Assembly: GCF_014495685.1 (NCBI RefSeq)
Contig: NZ_JACTVI010000060.1
Location: 1-48,469 of the forward strand
DNA from: Streptomyces sp. TRM68367
Lineage (GTDB): Bacteria > Actinomycetota > Actinomycetes > Streptomycetales > Streptomycetaceae
DNA: 48,469 nt
Direction: 5' to 3'
Made by a program: the position numbers and the translations under genes. Within the stretch, counting starts at the first letter, position 1. Each line of letters begins with the position of its first letter. Of the stretch, positions 7,231-14,579 are shown one piece after another. A model generated the notes under the pieces. The model worked only from the letters and a program-made list of their open reading frames with translations, had not been told where the DNA came from and searched no databases.

Positions 7231-9096
7231 ATGCCGATGAGTCCAGTGAGCGCCGCCAAGCCGACGTATCCCGGCGTCTACGTCGAAGAGCTTCCCAGCA
7301 GCACCCGCACCATCTCGACCCTGACCACGTCGGTGACCGCCTTCGTGGGCCACACCCGGCGCGGTCCGCTGAACGAGCCGGTCCGCGTCACCAGCTTCGC
7401 CGAGTTCGAGCGCCGCTTCGGCGGCCTGAGCGCGCAGAGCGCCGTCGGTTACGCGGTCCACCAGTTCTTCGGCAACGGCGGCACCGTCGCGGTGATCGTC
7501 CGGGTCGCCAAGGCCGGCAGCGGCAAGGCCGCCTGCGTCACCCTCAATTCGACCGAGGGCCACAGCGAGGGCCCGGTCCTCGAAGTGCACGCCAAGGAGC
7601 CCGGCGTCTGGGGCAACGGCCTGCGCGTGGCCGTCGACTACGACACGACGTGCCCCGACGAGACGTTCAACCTGCGCGTGTACGACGCCAAGGGCGACGC
7701 CCGCGAGAGCTTCACCGGGCTGTCCATGGACTCCGCCAACGGGCGGTACGCGCCGACCGTGATCAACGCCGGTTCGCGGCTGATCCGCGTCGAGGCCGTC
7801 GGCGAGGGCCGCCCCGACCCGTCCGGCACGGTCTCCAAGCCCTTCGGGCACGAGCTGCCCGACCTCGCCGTGGACCTCACCGTCAAGATCGGCGACGTGG
7901 AGCGGGAGTTCACCCTCTACGACCCGGACGCGGACGGTGAAGCACCGTCGAGTGTGACCGAGCTGGCGCTGCTCCTGGAGCGCAAGCTGCGCGCCCTGCC
8001 CGACGCACCCGGCAAGCACGCCTTCGCGGGCGTCGAGGTCACCGCCTTCGGCCGCCGTATCCAGGTCGTCGCCGGTTCCACCGACCCCGAGGACGTTGTC
8101 CGCTTCCTCGGCGAGTGCGCCAACGACCTCGGCCTGGAGGCCTCCGTCAACCCGCCCGTCTTCCCGCTGGAGGGCGGCGAGGACGGCGAGGCGCCCGGAC
8201 CGCGCGACCTCATCGGCAGCGAGGCCGACAAGTCCGGCATCCAGGCGCTGCGCGGCGTCGCCGACGTCAACCTGCTCGTGCTGCCCGAGCTCGCGGCGTA
8301 CGAGAAGACCGAGGACGCCGTCACCGTCGTGTCGGCCGCCCAGCGGTTGTGCCAGGAGCGGCGGATCTTCCTACTGGTGGACGCGCCGAGCACCTGGGTC
8401 AGCGTCGACACGGCCCGCGCCGGGCTCGCCGCCTTCGACGCCGTACGCGGCAACCACGCGGGCCTGTACTTCCCGCACCTCCAGCTCACCGACCCGCTCA
8501 CCGGCCGGCTGCGCTCCTTCCCGCCGTCCGGCGCGGTCGCCGGCGTCATCGCCCGCACCGACTCCGAGCGCGGCGTGTGGAAGGCGCCCGCCGGCACCGA
8601 GGCGCGGCTCGCCGGCGTGCACTCCCTCACGGTCGGCCTCACCGACCGCGAGACCGGGCTGCTCAACCCGCTCGGCGTCAACTGCCTGCGCACCTTCCCG
8701 CTCACCGGTCCGGTGGTGTGGGGCGCGCGCACCCTGGAGGGCTCCGACGCACTGGACAGCGAGTGGAAGTACGTCCCCGTACGGCGGCTCGCCCTGCACG
8801 TCGAGGACAGCCTCCAGCGCGGCCTGCAGTGGGTGGTGTTCGAGCCGAACGACGAGAACCTGTGGCAGCAGATCCGGCTCAGCGCCTCCTCGTTCCTGCA
8901 CACCCTCTTCCGCCAGGGCGCCTTCAAGGGCGGCACGCCGCGCGAGGCGTACTTCGTCAAGTGCGACAGCGACACGACGACCGCCGAGGACATCGAGAAC
9001 GGCATCGTCAACGTCCTCGTCGGCATCGCGCCGGTCCGCCCGGCCGAGTTCGTGATCGTCAAGATCCAGCAGACGTCCGGGCAGTTCGCGCTCTAG
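7231..9096 (+). CDS. CIS contractile tail sheath protein
   Basis: A 621-residue tail sheath. It opens with the conserved PTYPGVYVEELPSSTRTI, followed by TSVTAFVGHTRRGPLNEPV, hallmarks of phage/CIS sheaths. The C-terminal domain includes NCLRTFPLTGPVVWGARTL and ends with a strand (FVIVKIQQTSGQFAL) that in the family exchanges with a neighbouring subunit. The sheath polymerises around the tube and contracts to drive it. AGGAGG at 7221-7226 is only four bases from the first ATG and ten from a second at 7237 (MSPVSAAKP), so either may be used. It is the first gene of a twenty-gene plus-strand CIS operon. Confidence 0.95.
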   Translation: MPMSPVSAAKPTYPGVYVEELPSSTRTISTLTTSVTAFVGHTRRGPLNEPVRVTSFAEFERRFGGLSAQSAVGYAVHQFFGNGGTVAVIVRVAKAGSGKAACVTLNSTEGHSEGPVLEVHAKEPGVWGNGLRVAVDYDTTCPDETFNLRVYDAKGDARESFTGLSMDSANGRYAPTVINAGSRLIRVEAVGEGRPDPSGTVSKPFGHELPDLAVDLTVKIGDVEREFTLYDPDADGEAPSSVTELALLLERKLRALPDAPGKHAFAGVEVTAFGRRIQVVAGSTDPEDVVRFLGECANDLGLEASVNPPVFPLEGGEDGEAPGPRDLIGSEADKSGIQALRGVADVNLLVLPELAAYEKTEDAVTVVSAAQRLCQERRIFLLVDAPSTWVSVDTARAGLAAFDAVRGNHAGLYFPHLQLTDPLTGRLRSFPPSGAVAGVIARTDSERGVWKAPAGTEARLAGVHSLTVGLTDRETGLLNPLGVNCLRTFPLTGPVVWGARTLEGSDALDSEWKYVPVRRLALHVEDSLQRGLQWVVFEPNDENLWQQIRLSASSFLHTLFRQGAFKGGTPREAYFVKCDSDTTTAEDIENGIVNVLVGIAPVRPAEFVIVKIQQTSGQFAL

Positions 9097-9129
9097 GCGC
9101 GGGGAATCGTGGAGAACTGAAGGAATCCG

Positions 9130-9654
9130 ATGGCTGAGTTCACGGTCAACGCGCATCGCTTCGACCCGTACAAGAACTTCAAGTTCCTGGTCCTGTGGGA
9201 CGGTCGTACGGTCGCCGGCATCAGCAAGATCAGTCCGCTCAAGCGGACCACCGAGGTCGTCAAGCACCGGCACGGCGGCGACCCCTCCTCCCCGCGCAAG
9301 TCGCCGGGACGCTCCGAGTTCGAGGGCATCACCCTGGAGCGCGGGGTCACGCACGACCCCGAGTTCGACCGCTGGGCCAACAAGGTCTGGCAGGTCGGCG
9401 CCGGGCTCGGCTCCGAGGTGTCCCTCGCCGACTTCCGCAAGGACATCGTCATCCAGGTCCTCAACGAGGCCGGCCAGGTCGCCGTCTCGCACAAGCTCTA
9501 CCGGACCTGGCCCAGCGAGTACCAGGTCCTCGGCGAGATGGACGCCAACGCCAACGCGGTGGCCATCCAGTCGCTGAAGCTGGAGTGCGAGGGCTGGGAG
9601 CGGGACTACGAGGTGCCCGAGCCGGAGGAACCCTCCTTCCTGAACCCGGCGTAG
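9130..9654 (+). CDS. CIS inner tube protein (T4 gp19-like)
   Basis: 174 residues with the phage tail tube (gp19) pattern: NAHRFDPYKNFKFLVLWDG at the N-terminus, then VVKHRHGGDPSSPRKSPG, FEGITLERGVTHDPEFDRWA, and a C-terminal SLKLECEGWERD. Hexamers stack to form the rigid tube that is expelled on sheath contraction. AAGGA lies six bases before the ATG. The 33-base gap after the sheath gene is typical. The length is normal for CIS tubes, slightly long at the C-terminus (a Pro/Glu tail). Confidence 0.95.
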   Translation: MAEFTVNAHRFDPYKNFKFLVLWDGRTVAGISKISPLKRTTEVVKHRHGGDPSSPRKSPGRSEFEGITLERGVTHDPEFDRWANKVWQVGAGLGSEVSLADFRKDIVIQVLNEAGQVAVSHKLYRTWPSEYQVLGEMDANANAVAIQSLKLECEGWERDYEVPEPEEPSFLNPA

Positions 9655-9673
9655 CCACGGGCGGGGGGCGGAT

Positions 9674-10408
9674 ATGGCGATCACACAGGCGGCCGACTTC
9701 CTGGCCACCTGGGAGGCCGGGCTCGCCACGGCACCGGGAGGACGCGCGCTGCTGCTGCACCGCGTCGCCCGCCCGGACGTCGGCGGCGACTCCCGGGCGC
9801 TGCTGTCGCTGCCGGTGGGGGAGCGCGAGGCGGACCTGTTCGCGCTGCGCCGCGCGCTGTTCGGCGACCGGATGCAGGTGCGCCTGGCGTGCGGGGCGTG
9901 CGGGGCGGACATGGAGTTCGAGCTGGACGCCGGGGAGTTCGCGGCTTCCCTGGCCGTGCGCGGTGACTCGCTCGTGCGGGTCGCCGAGGGCGGCTGGGAG
10001 GTCGAGTTCCGGGTGCCCGGTGTCGCCGACCTGACGGCGGCGGCGCGGGACGCCGACCCGCGCCGGGCACTTCTGGCGCGGTGCGTCGTGCACGCCGTAC
10101 GGGACGGCGAGCCCGCTCCGGCGGACGAGCTGCCCGACCCCGTGCAGCGCCGGATCGCCGAGGCCGCGGAGGCGGCGGACCCCGGCGCCGACGTGACGCT
10201 GAACATCGCCTGCCCCGAGTGCGGCGCGCCCACCCGGGCCGAGCTGGACATCGCCTCCTACCTGTGGACCGAACTGGACGCCTGGGCCAGGGACCTGCTC
10301 CTGGACGTCCATCTGCTCGCCACCGCCTACGGCTGGAGCGAGCCGGAGATCCTGGCGCTCAGCCCGCTGCGGCGCCGTTACTACCTGGAGCTGTGTGCGG
10401 ATGTCTGA
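9674..10408 (+). CDS. T4 gp26-like baseplate hub assembly chaperone with zinc ribbon
   Basis: 244 residues. The position after the tube gene and the C-terminal WTELDAWARDLLLDVHLLATAYGWSE..ILALSPLRRRYYLEL helices match the T4-type baseplate hub/assembly chaperone proteins found in CIS loci. Two Cys pairs, C73-x-x-C76 and C180-x-x-C183, each in a xCGxCG/CPECG context, can form one zinc-ribbon site. It is thought to help assemble the hub rather than remain in the particle; that is inference from T4. It overlaps the next gene by eight bases. Confidence 0.7.
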   Translation: MAITQAADFLATWEAGLATAPGGRALLLHRVARPDVGGDSRALLSLPVGEREADLFALRRALFGDRMQVRLACGACGADMEFELDAGEFAASLAVRGDSLVRVAEGGWEVEFRVPGVADLTAAARDADPRRALLARCVVHAVRDGEPAPADELPDPVQRRIAEAAEAADPGADVTLNIACPECGAPTRAELDIASYLWTELDAWARDLLLDVHLLATAYGWSEPEILALSPLRRRYYLELCADV

Positions 10409-11153
10409 GTCCACTGGGCAGGCGCGGCCGGAGCCCGACTTCCTCGACCGGCTGATCGCCCGGCACGCCGCGCCGGCCGCCGCTCCGCGTCCCGGCGTGG
10501 TGCGGGTACAGCCGCGGCTGCCGGGGCCGTTCGAGCGGATCGAGGCGGTCCGGGGCACGGGCCCGGACGCGGACGACACCGAGCCGCTGTGGCCGGTCAC
10601 CGTCCCGTCCCCCGCGCCGCGGGACGACAGGGCGCGGCCGGCCCTGCGCGAGGTGCGCACCGAGCGGGAGCGGACCGTCGTACGCACCGAGCAGACCCCC
10701 GCACCCGAGGAGCCGGCACCGCGTCCGGCCGCACTGCGGGTGCCGCAGGCGCCGCTGCTGCGCCCCGCGGCGCCGCTCACCCCTGGGCAGCGGCCGGTCC
10801 CCGACGCGGCGCACCGCGCGGCGGGACGCGGGCGTACGGAACGGGACGCGACCCCGAGCGCGGCGCCCGTGCCTGTCCCCCCGGGCACGGACGCCGCTTC
10901 CCGCGCCGCTGTGTCCGCACCCCTGGTGCCCAGCACCGCGGACACGGCGGCCGCACGCGACGCCGTACGGCAGGCCGCCGCGCGGCGGCCGGGGCGCCAG
11001 GCCGAGCAGGTGGTGCAGGTGCAGATCGGGCGGCTGGAGGTCACGGCGGCCGGCACGTCCCAGGGCGGCGGCCGGCCACGCCCCCGGGGGACGGAACGCC
11101 CGCAGGCCACGCTCAGCCTGGCCGAGTACCTGGCGGCGAAGGGGCGCGAGTGA
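10401..11153 (+). CDS. Disordered Pro/Arg-rich CIS-associated protein
   Basis: 250 residues, mostly Ala/Pro/Arg with little predicted fold. A short N-terminal helix (DFLDRLIARHA) and a C-terminal block are the only ordered-looking parts. The C-terminal block has the form VQVQIGRLEVTA, a linker, then ATLSLAEYLAAKGRE. This IGR-V/E-V ... LSL-x-x-YL pair recurs in small proteins of other eCIS loci as I remember them. The ATG overlaps the preceding stop. The function is unknown; an assembly linker bridging components by its two short ends is my guess. Confidence 0.65.
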   Translation: MSESTGQARPEPDFLDRLIARHAAPAAAPRPGVVRVQPRLPGPFERIEAVRGTGPDADDTEPLWPVTVPSPAPRDDRARPALREVRTERERTVVRTEQTPAPEEPAPRPAALRVPQAPLLRPAAPLTPGQRPVPDAAHRAAGRGRTERDATPSAAPVPVPPGTDAASRAAVSAPLVPSTADTAAARDAVRQAAARRPGRQAEQVVQVQIGRLEVTAAGTSQGGGRPRPRGTERPQATLSLAEYLAAKGRE

Positions 11154-11214
11154 GCGGCGCCGGGAGCCGAACCGAACAGCCGAGAAGGACTAGAGGGACC
11201 GAGGAACCGACGCC

Positions 11215-12309
11215 ATGAGCAACGCACTTGCCATCGCCCACGTCACCCAGGCCCTCGCCTTGCTCATCGAGACGAACCTGCCCCCGGACATCGACATCGC
11301 CGTCAAGGTCGAGCCGCGCAAGCCCCCCGCCGACCCGCCGACCGAGCCCACCATCACGGTGTTCCTGTACCAGGTCACGCCCAACACCTCGCAGCGGGGC
11401 AATGACCTGCCGACCCGCGCCCCCGACGGCACACTGGTCCGGCGGGCAGCGGCCGCACTCGATCTGCACTACCTGATCAGCGCGTACGGCGAGGAGGCGG
11501 AGCTGGTCGGGCAGCGGCTCATCGGCTCGGTCGTCCGGACACTGCACGAGATCCCCGTCCTGCCGAAGGACATCATCGAAATCACCGGCGAGCGGGCCCA
11601 CTTGGCAGGCAGCGACCTGGCCGAGGCGGCGCAGCGGGTGCGGTTCACGCCGACCGTGATGGACATCGACGAGACCTCCAAGCTGTGGGGGATGCTCCAC
11701 CAGACGCCGTACACGCTGTCCGTCGTCTACCAGGCCGCCCTCGTCTTCATCGAGGGCCGCGAGATACCGGCGCCGCGCAAGCCGGTGGAGCGGCCGGAGG
11801 TACGGGTGCTGCCGTTCGGGGCGCCGGGGGCGCCGCTGCCGGCCGCTGCCGTGGGGGCTGCGGGTCCGGCGGAGGGGCCGGTGTCCGGGCAGGACGGCTC
11901 GGGCGGTCAGGACGGGCGGAGCGGGCAAGCCGGGGTGCCCGCGCGGACGCCGGAGAAGGCCCTCGCGAAGACGGCGGCGAAGGCGCCCGCCAAGGCCGCG
12001 GCCAAGACACCCGCGAAGGCACCCGCGAAGGCGGTCGCCGCATCCCCGGCCAAGGAACCGGCGCGCTCCCGCAAGGCAGCGAAGCAGGCGCAGGCCGCGA
12101 AGACGACGAAGGCGGCGAAGAGCGCGCGAACCGGCAGGTCGGGCGGGTCGGCCCCGGCCGGCGGTGGCGACGGTGCCCGGACAAGTGAGGGCGACCGTTC
12201 CGCCGGGGGCGGTGAGGGCCGGGCCGGACGGGGCGCCGGGGCGGGCGGGAGTGAGGAGAGCGGTCGGCCCGCGGCCGGCTCCGGCCGCGGCGAAGACGTG
12301 GAGAGCTGA
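11215..12309 (+). CDS. DUF4255 tail terminator/cap protein with histone-H1-like tail
   Basis: 364 residues. Residues 1-190 are DUF4255 (Pvc16/Afp16-type): ALAIAHVTQALALLIE, ITVFLYQVTPNTSQRGND, LDLHYLISAYGEEAELVGQRL and YTLSVVYQAALVFIEG. In eCIS particles this protein caps the end of the tube and sheath. The remaining ~170 residues are disordered. Residues about 245-310 are a Lys/Ala/Pro repeat (AKAPAKAAAKTPAKAPAKA) like histone H1 tails, and the final part is Gly/Ser-rich. The basic tail is not part of the usual cap. The ATG has a weak GGAA-type site. Confidence 0.88.
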   Translation: MSNALAIAHVTQALALLIETNLPPDIDIAVKVEPRKPPADPPTEPTITVFLYQVTPNTSQRGNDLPTRAPDGTLVRRAAAALDLHYLISAYGEEAELVGQRLIGSVVRTLHEIPVLPKDIIEITGERAHLAGSDLAEAAQRVRFTPTVMDIDETSKLWGMLHQTPYTLSVVYQAALVFIEGREIPAPRKPVERPEVRVLPFGAPGAPLPAAAVGAAGPAEGPVSGQDGSGGQDGRSGQAGVPARTPEKALAKTAAKAPAKAAAKTPAKAPAKAVAASPAKEPARSRKAAKQAQAAKTTKAAKSARTGRSGGSAPAGGGDGARTSEGDRSAGGGEGRAGRGAGAGGSEESGRPAAGSGRGEDVES

Positions 12310-12342
12310 GGCGGGGTGGAAGCGACGGGGGCAGGTGAGGGC

Positions 12343-14310
12343 ATGGGAACGGACCGGACCTACGGGCCGGGGGAGGACGGCGCCGCGACGCTGACCGCCG
12401 AGATCCGGCGTGTCCTGGCCCGTGTCGACGCCCACGCCGAGGGCACCGACCGGCACACGGCGGATCCGGCCCCCGGCGACGCGTCGCCCGTGCCCGCCGC
12501 CGGACCCGGCACCGCACCCCTCGACGCGCTGGTCGCCTGCTTCGGGCTGACCTCGTTCGAACGCGACGTCATCCTCCTCACCGCCGCCCACGAGCTGGAG
12601 CCCACGACCGGCGCCCGCTGCGCCGCGGCCGGTGGGGACCCCGAACGTGCGTACCCCACGTTCTCGCTGGCCCTGGCCGCGCTCGCCGAACCCCACTGGA
12701 GCGCCCTCACGCCCGTGTCGCCGCTGCGCCGCTGGCGGATCGTGGAGCTGGAGGACCCCTCGCGGCTGACCACCTCCCGGCTCCGGCTCGACGAGCGCAT
12801 CCTGCACTTCCTGCTCGGCTCGCCCTACCTCGACGTCCGCCTGCACGGCCAGCTGCGCCGCACCCCGGTGCCCGACCGGCTGCCGCCCTCGTACGACGTC
12901 GCCGCGAGCCGGGTCGCGGCCGGCTGGGCGGACGGCGCCCGCCCGGACGCGCCGCTGCTCGTCGAGCTGGTCGGCGGCGACCTGCGCAGCCGCGCCGACA
13001 TCGCCGCAGCCGCTGCCGCGCGCGCCGGGCTCGGGCTGTACGCCATGGGCGCCGAGGACGTGCCCACCGACGCCGTCGAGCGCGACCGGTTCGCCCGGCT
13101 GTGGCAGCGCGAGGCGATCCTGCTGCCCGCCGCGCTGCTCGTCGAGGTGGGCGAGCTGGACCGCGACCAGCAGGCGGCCACCGACGCGTTCCTCGCCGGG
13201 GCCGCCGTACCCGTCGTCGTGTCGAGCACCGACCCGCGCCGCACCGACCGCGCGCACGGCATGCGCGTGTCCGTGCCGCGCCTGGACGACGAGGAGCAAC
13301 TCGACTTGTGGGGCGAGGCGTTCCGGGACGTCGCCGACCTCGACGAGGGCGAACTGCGCTCGCTGGTCGCCCAGTTCCAGCTGCCGCCGCACGTCGTGCG
13401 CTCCGCCGCCGCGACCGTACGGCGCGAACTGCCGTACGAGGACGAGCTGGACGCCGTACAGCTCGCCTGGCGGGCCGGTCTCGGCGAGGCGCGGATCGTG
13501 ATGGACGAGCTCGGGCGGCGGATCGAGCCGCAGGCCGGCTGGGACGACCTGGTGCTGCACGAGCGGCAGACGAACGTGCTGCGGGAGATCGTCGCGCATG
13601 TCCGGCAGCGGGGCACCGTGCACCAGGAGTGGGGATTCGCGGCCACGCTGCGCCGCGGCCTCGGCGTCACCGCGCTGTTCGCGGGCGGCTCCGGCACCGG
13701 AAAGACGCTGGCCGCCGAGGTGATGGCGAAGGAGCTGGGCCTCGACCTGTTCGTCATCGACCTGTCGCAGGTGGTCAGCAAGTACATCGGCGAGACCGAG
13801 AAGAACCTCCGCCGGGTCTTCGACGCCGCCGAAGCCGGCGGCGCGCTGCTGCTGTTCGACGAGGCCGACGCGCTGTTCGGCAAGCGCAGCGAGGTCAAGG
13901 ACAGCCACGACCGGTACGCCAACCTCGAGGTCAGCTATCTGCTGATGCGGATGGAGGCCTACCGGGGCCTCGCCATCCTCACCACCAACATGAAGAAGGC
14001 CCTGGACAACGCCTTCCTGCGGCGCATCCGGTTCGTCGTCGACTTCCCCTTCCCGGCCGAGCACGAGCGCGCCGAGATCTGGCGCCGCGTGCTGCCGCCG
14101 CAGGCCCCGGTCAAGGACCTCGACCCGGCGCTGCTCGCCCAGCTCACCGTGGCGGGCGGCTCCATCCGCAACATCGCGCTGTCCGGGGCGTTCCTCGCCG
14201 CCGAGGAGGGCGAGGCGCTGCAGATGCGGCACATGCTCGCCGCCGCCCGCACCGAGTACCTGAAGCTGGAACGTTCCCTGACGCCGACGGAGGTCCGGCA
14301 ATGGGTGTGA
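12343..14310 (+). CDS. AAA+ ATPase of the CIS (Afp15/Pvc15-like)
   Basis: 655 residues with an N-terminal winged-helix-rich half and a C-terminal AAA+ module. Walker A is GGSGTGKT near residue 448, Walker B LLLFDEADALFG near 500, the sensor region LTTNMKKALDNAFLRR near 546 with candidate arginine fingers, then a lid domain. This is the ATPase conserved in eCIS loci, thought to act in particle assembly or cargo loading rather than in firing. I chose the ATG at 12343, preceded by AGGTGAGG; a GTG at 12316 is also in frame. The last ten bases overlap the next gene. Confidence 0.92.
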   Translation: MGTDRTYGPGEDGAATLTAEIRRVLARVDAHAEGTDRHTADPAPGDASPVPAAGPGTAPLDALVACFGLTSFERDVILLTAAHELEPTTGARCAAAGGDPERAYPTFSLALAALAEPHWSALTPVSPLRRWRIVELEDPSRLTTSRLRLDERILHFLLGSPYLDVRLHGQLRRTPVPDRLPPSYDVAASRVAAGWADGARPDAPLLVELVGGDLRSRADIAAAAAARAGLGLYAMGAEDVPTDAVERDRFARLWQREAILLPAALLVEVGELDRDQQAATDAFLAGAAVPVVVSSTDPRRTDRAHGMRVSVPRLDDEEQLDLWGEAFRDVADLDEGELRSLVAQFQLPPHVVRSAAATVRRELPYEDELDAVQLAWRAGLGEARIVMDELGRRIEPQAGWDDLVLHERQTNVLREIVAHVRQRGTVHQEWGFAATLRRGLGVTALFAGGSGTGKTLAAEVMAKELGLDLFVIDLSQVVSKYIGETEKNLRRVFDAAEAGGALLLFDEADALFGKRSEVKDSHDRYANLEVSYLLMRMEAYRGLAILTTNMKKALDNAFLRRIRFVVDFPFPAEHERAEIWRRVLPPQAPVKDLDPALLAQLTVAGGSIRNIALSGAFLAAEEGEALQMRHMLAAARTEYLKLERSLTPTEVRQWV

Positions 14311-14579
14311 CACCAGGTGAGATCCGGGTCGAAGTGGGCGAGTTGGCCCTCGACGGGTTCCGGGTGGACCCGGACCGGGTGGCCGCTTCGTTCGAGCGGG
14401 AGCTGACCCGGCTGGTGCGCGAGCACGGGGTGCCGCTCTCCGAGGAGGGGGCTGTGACGGTCGACGCGCTGTCCGGCCTGCCGCCGCTGCCCGCCGGGCT
14501 GTCCGCGCGGCGGCTCGGGCAGGAGCTGGCGCGCGCGGTGCACGAGGGGCTCAGCGGATATGGGGAGGTGACGCGGTGA
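14301..14579 (+). CDS. Small conserved CIS-locus protein
   Basis: 92 residues, overlapping the ATPase gene by ten bases and the giant DUF4157 gene by four (GTGA), so translation of all three is coupled. It begins TPGEIRVEVGELALDGFRV, followed by an Arg/Leu-rich helix (ASFERELTRLVREHG) and a second helix near the end (RLGQELARAVHEGL). Proteins with this opening recur just before DUF4157 genes in eCIS clusters as I remember them. I know no function; the position suggests an adaptor or chaperone for the following cargo. Confidence 0.75.
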   Translation: MGVTPGEIRVEVGELALDGFRVDPDRVAASFERELTRLVREHGVPLSEEGAVTVDALSGLPPLPAGLSARRLGQELARAVHEGLSGYGEVTR

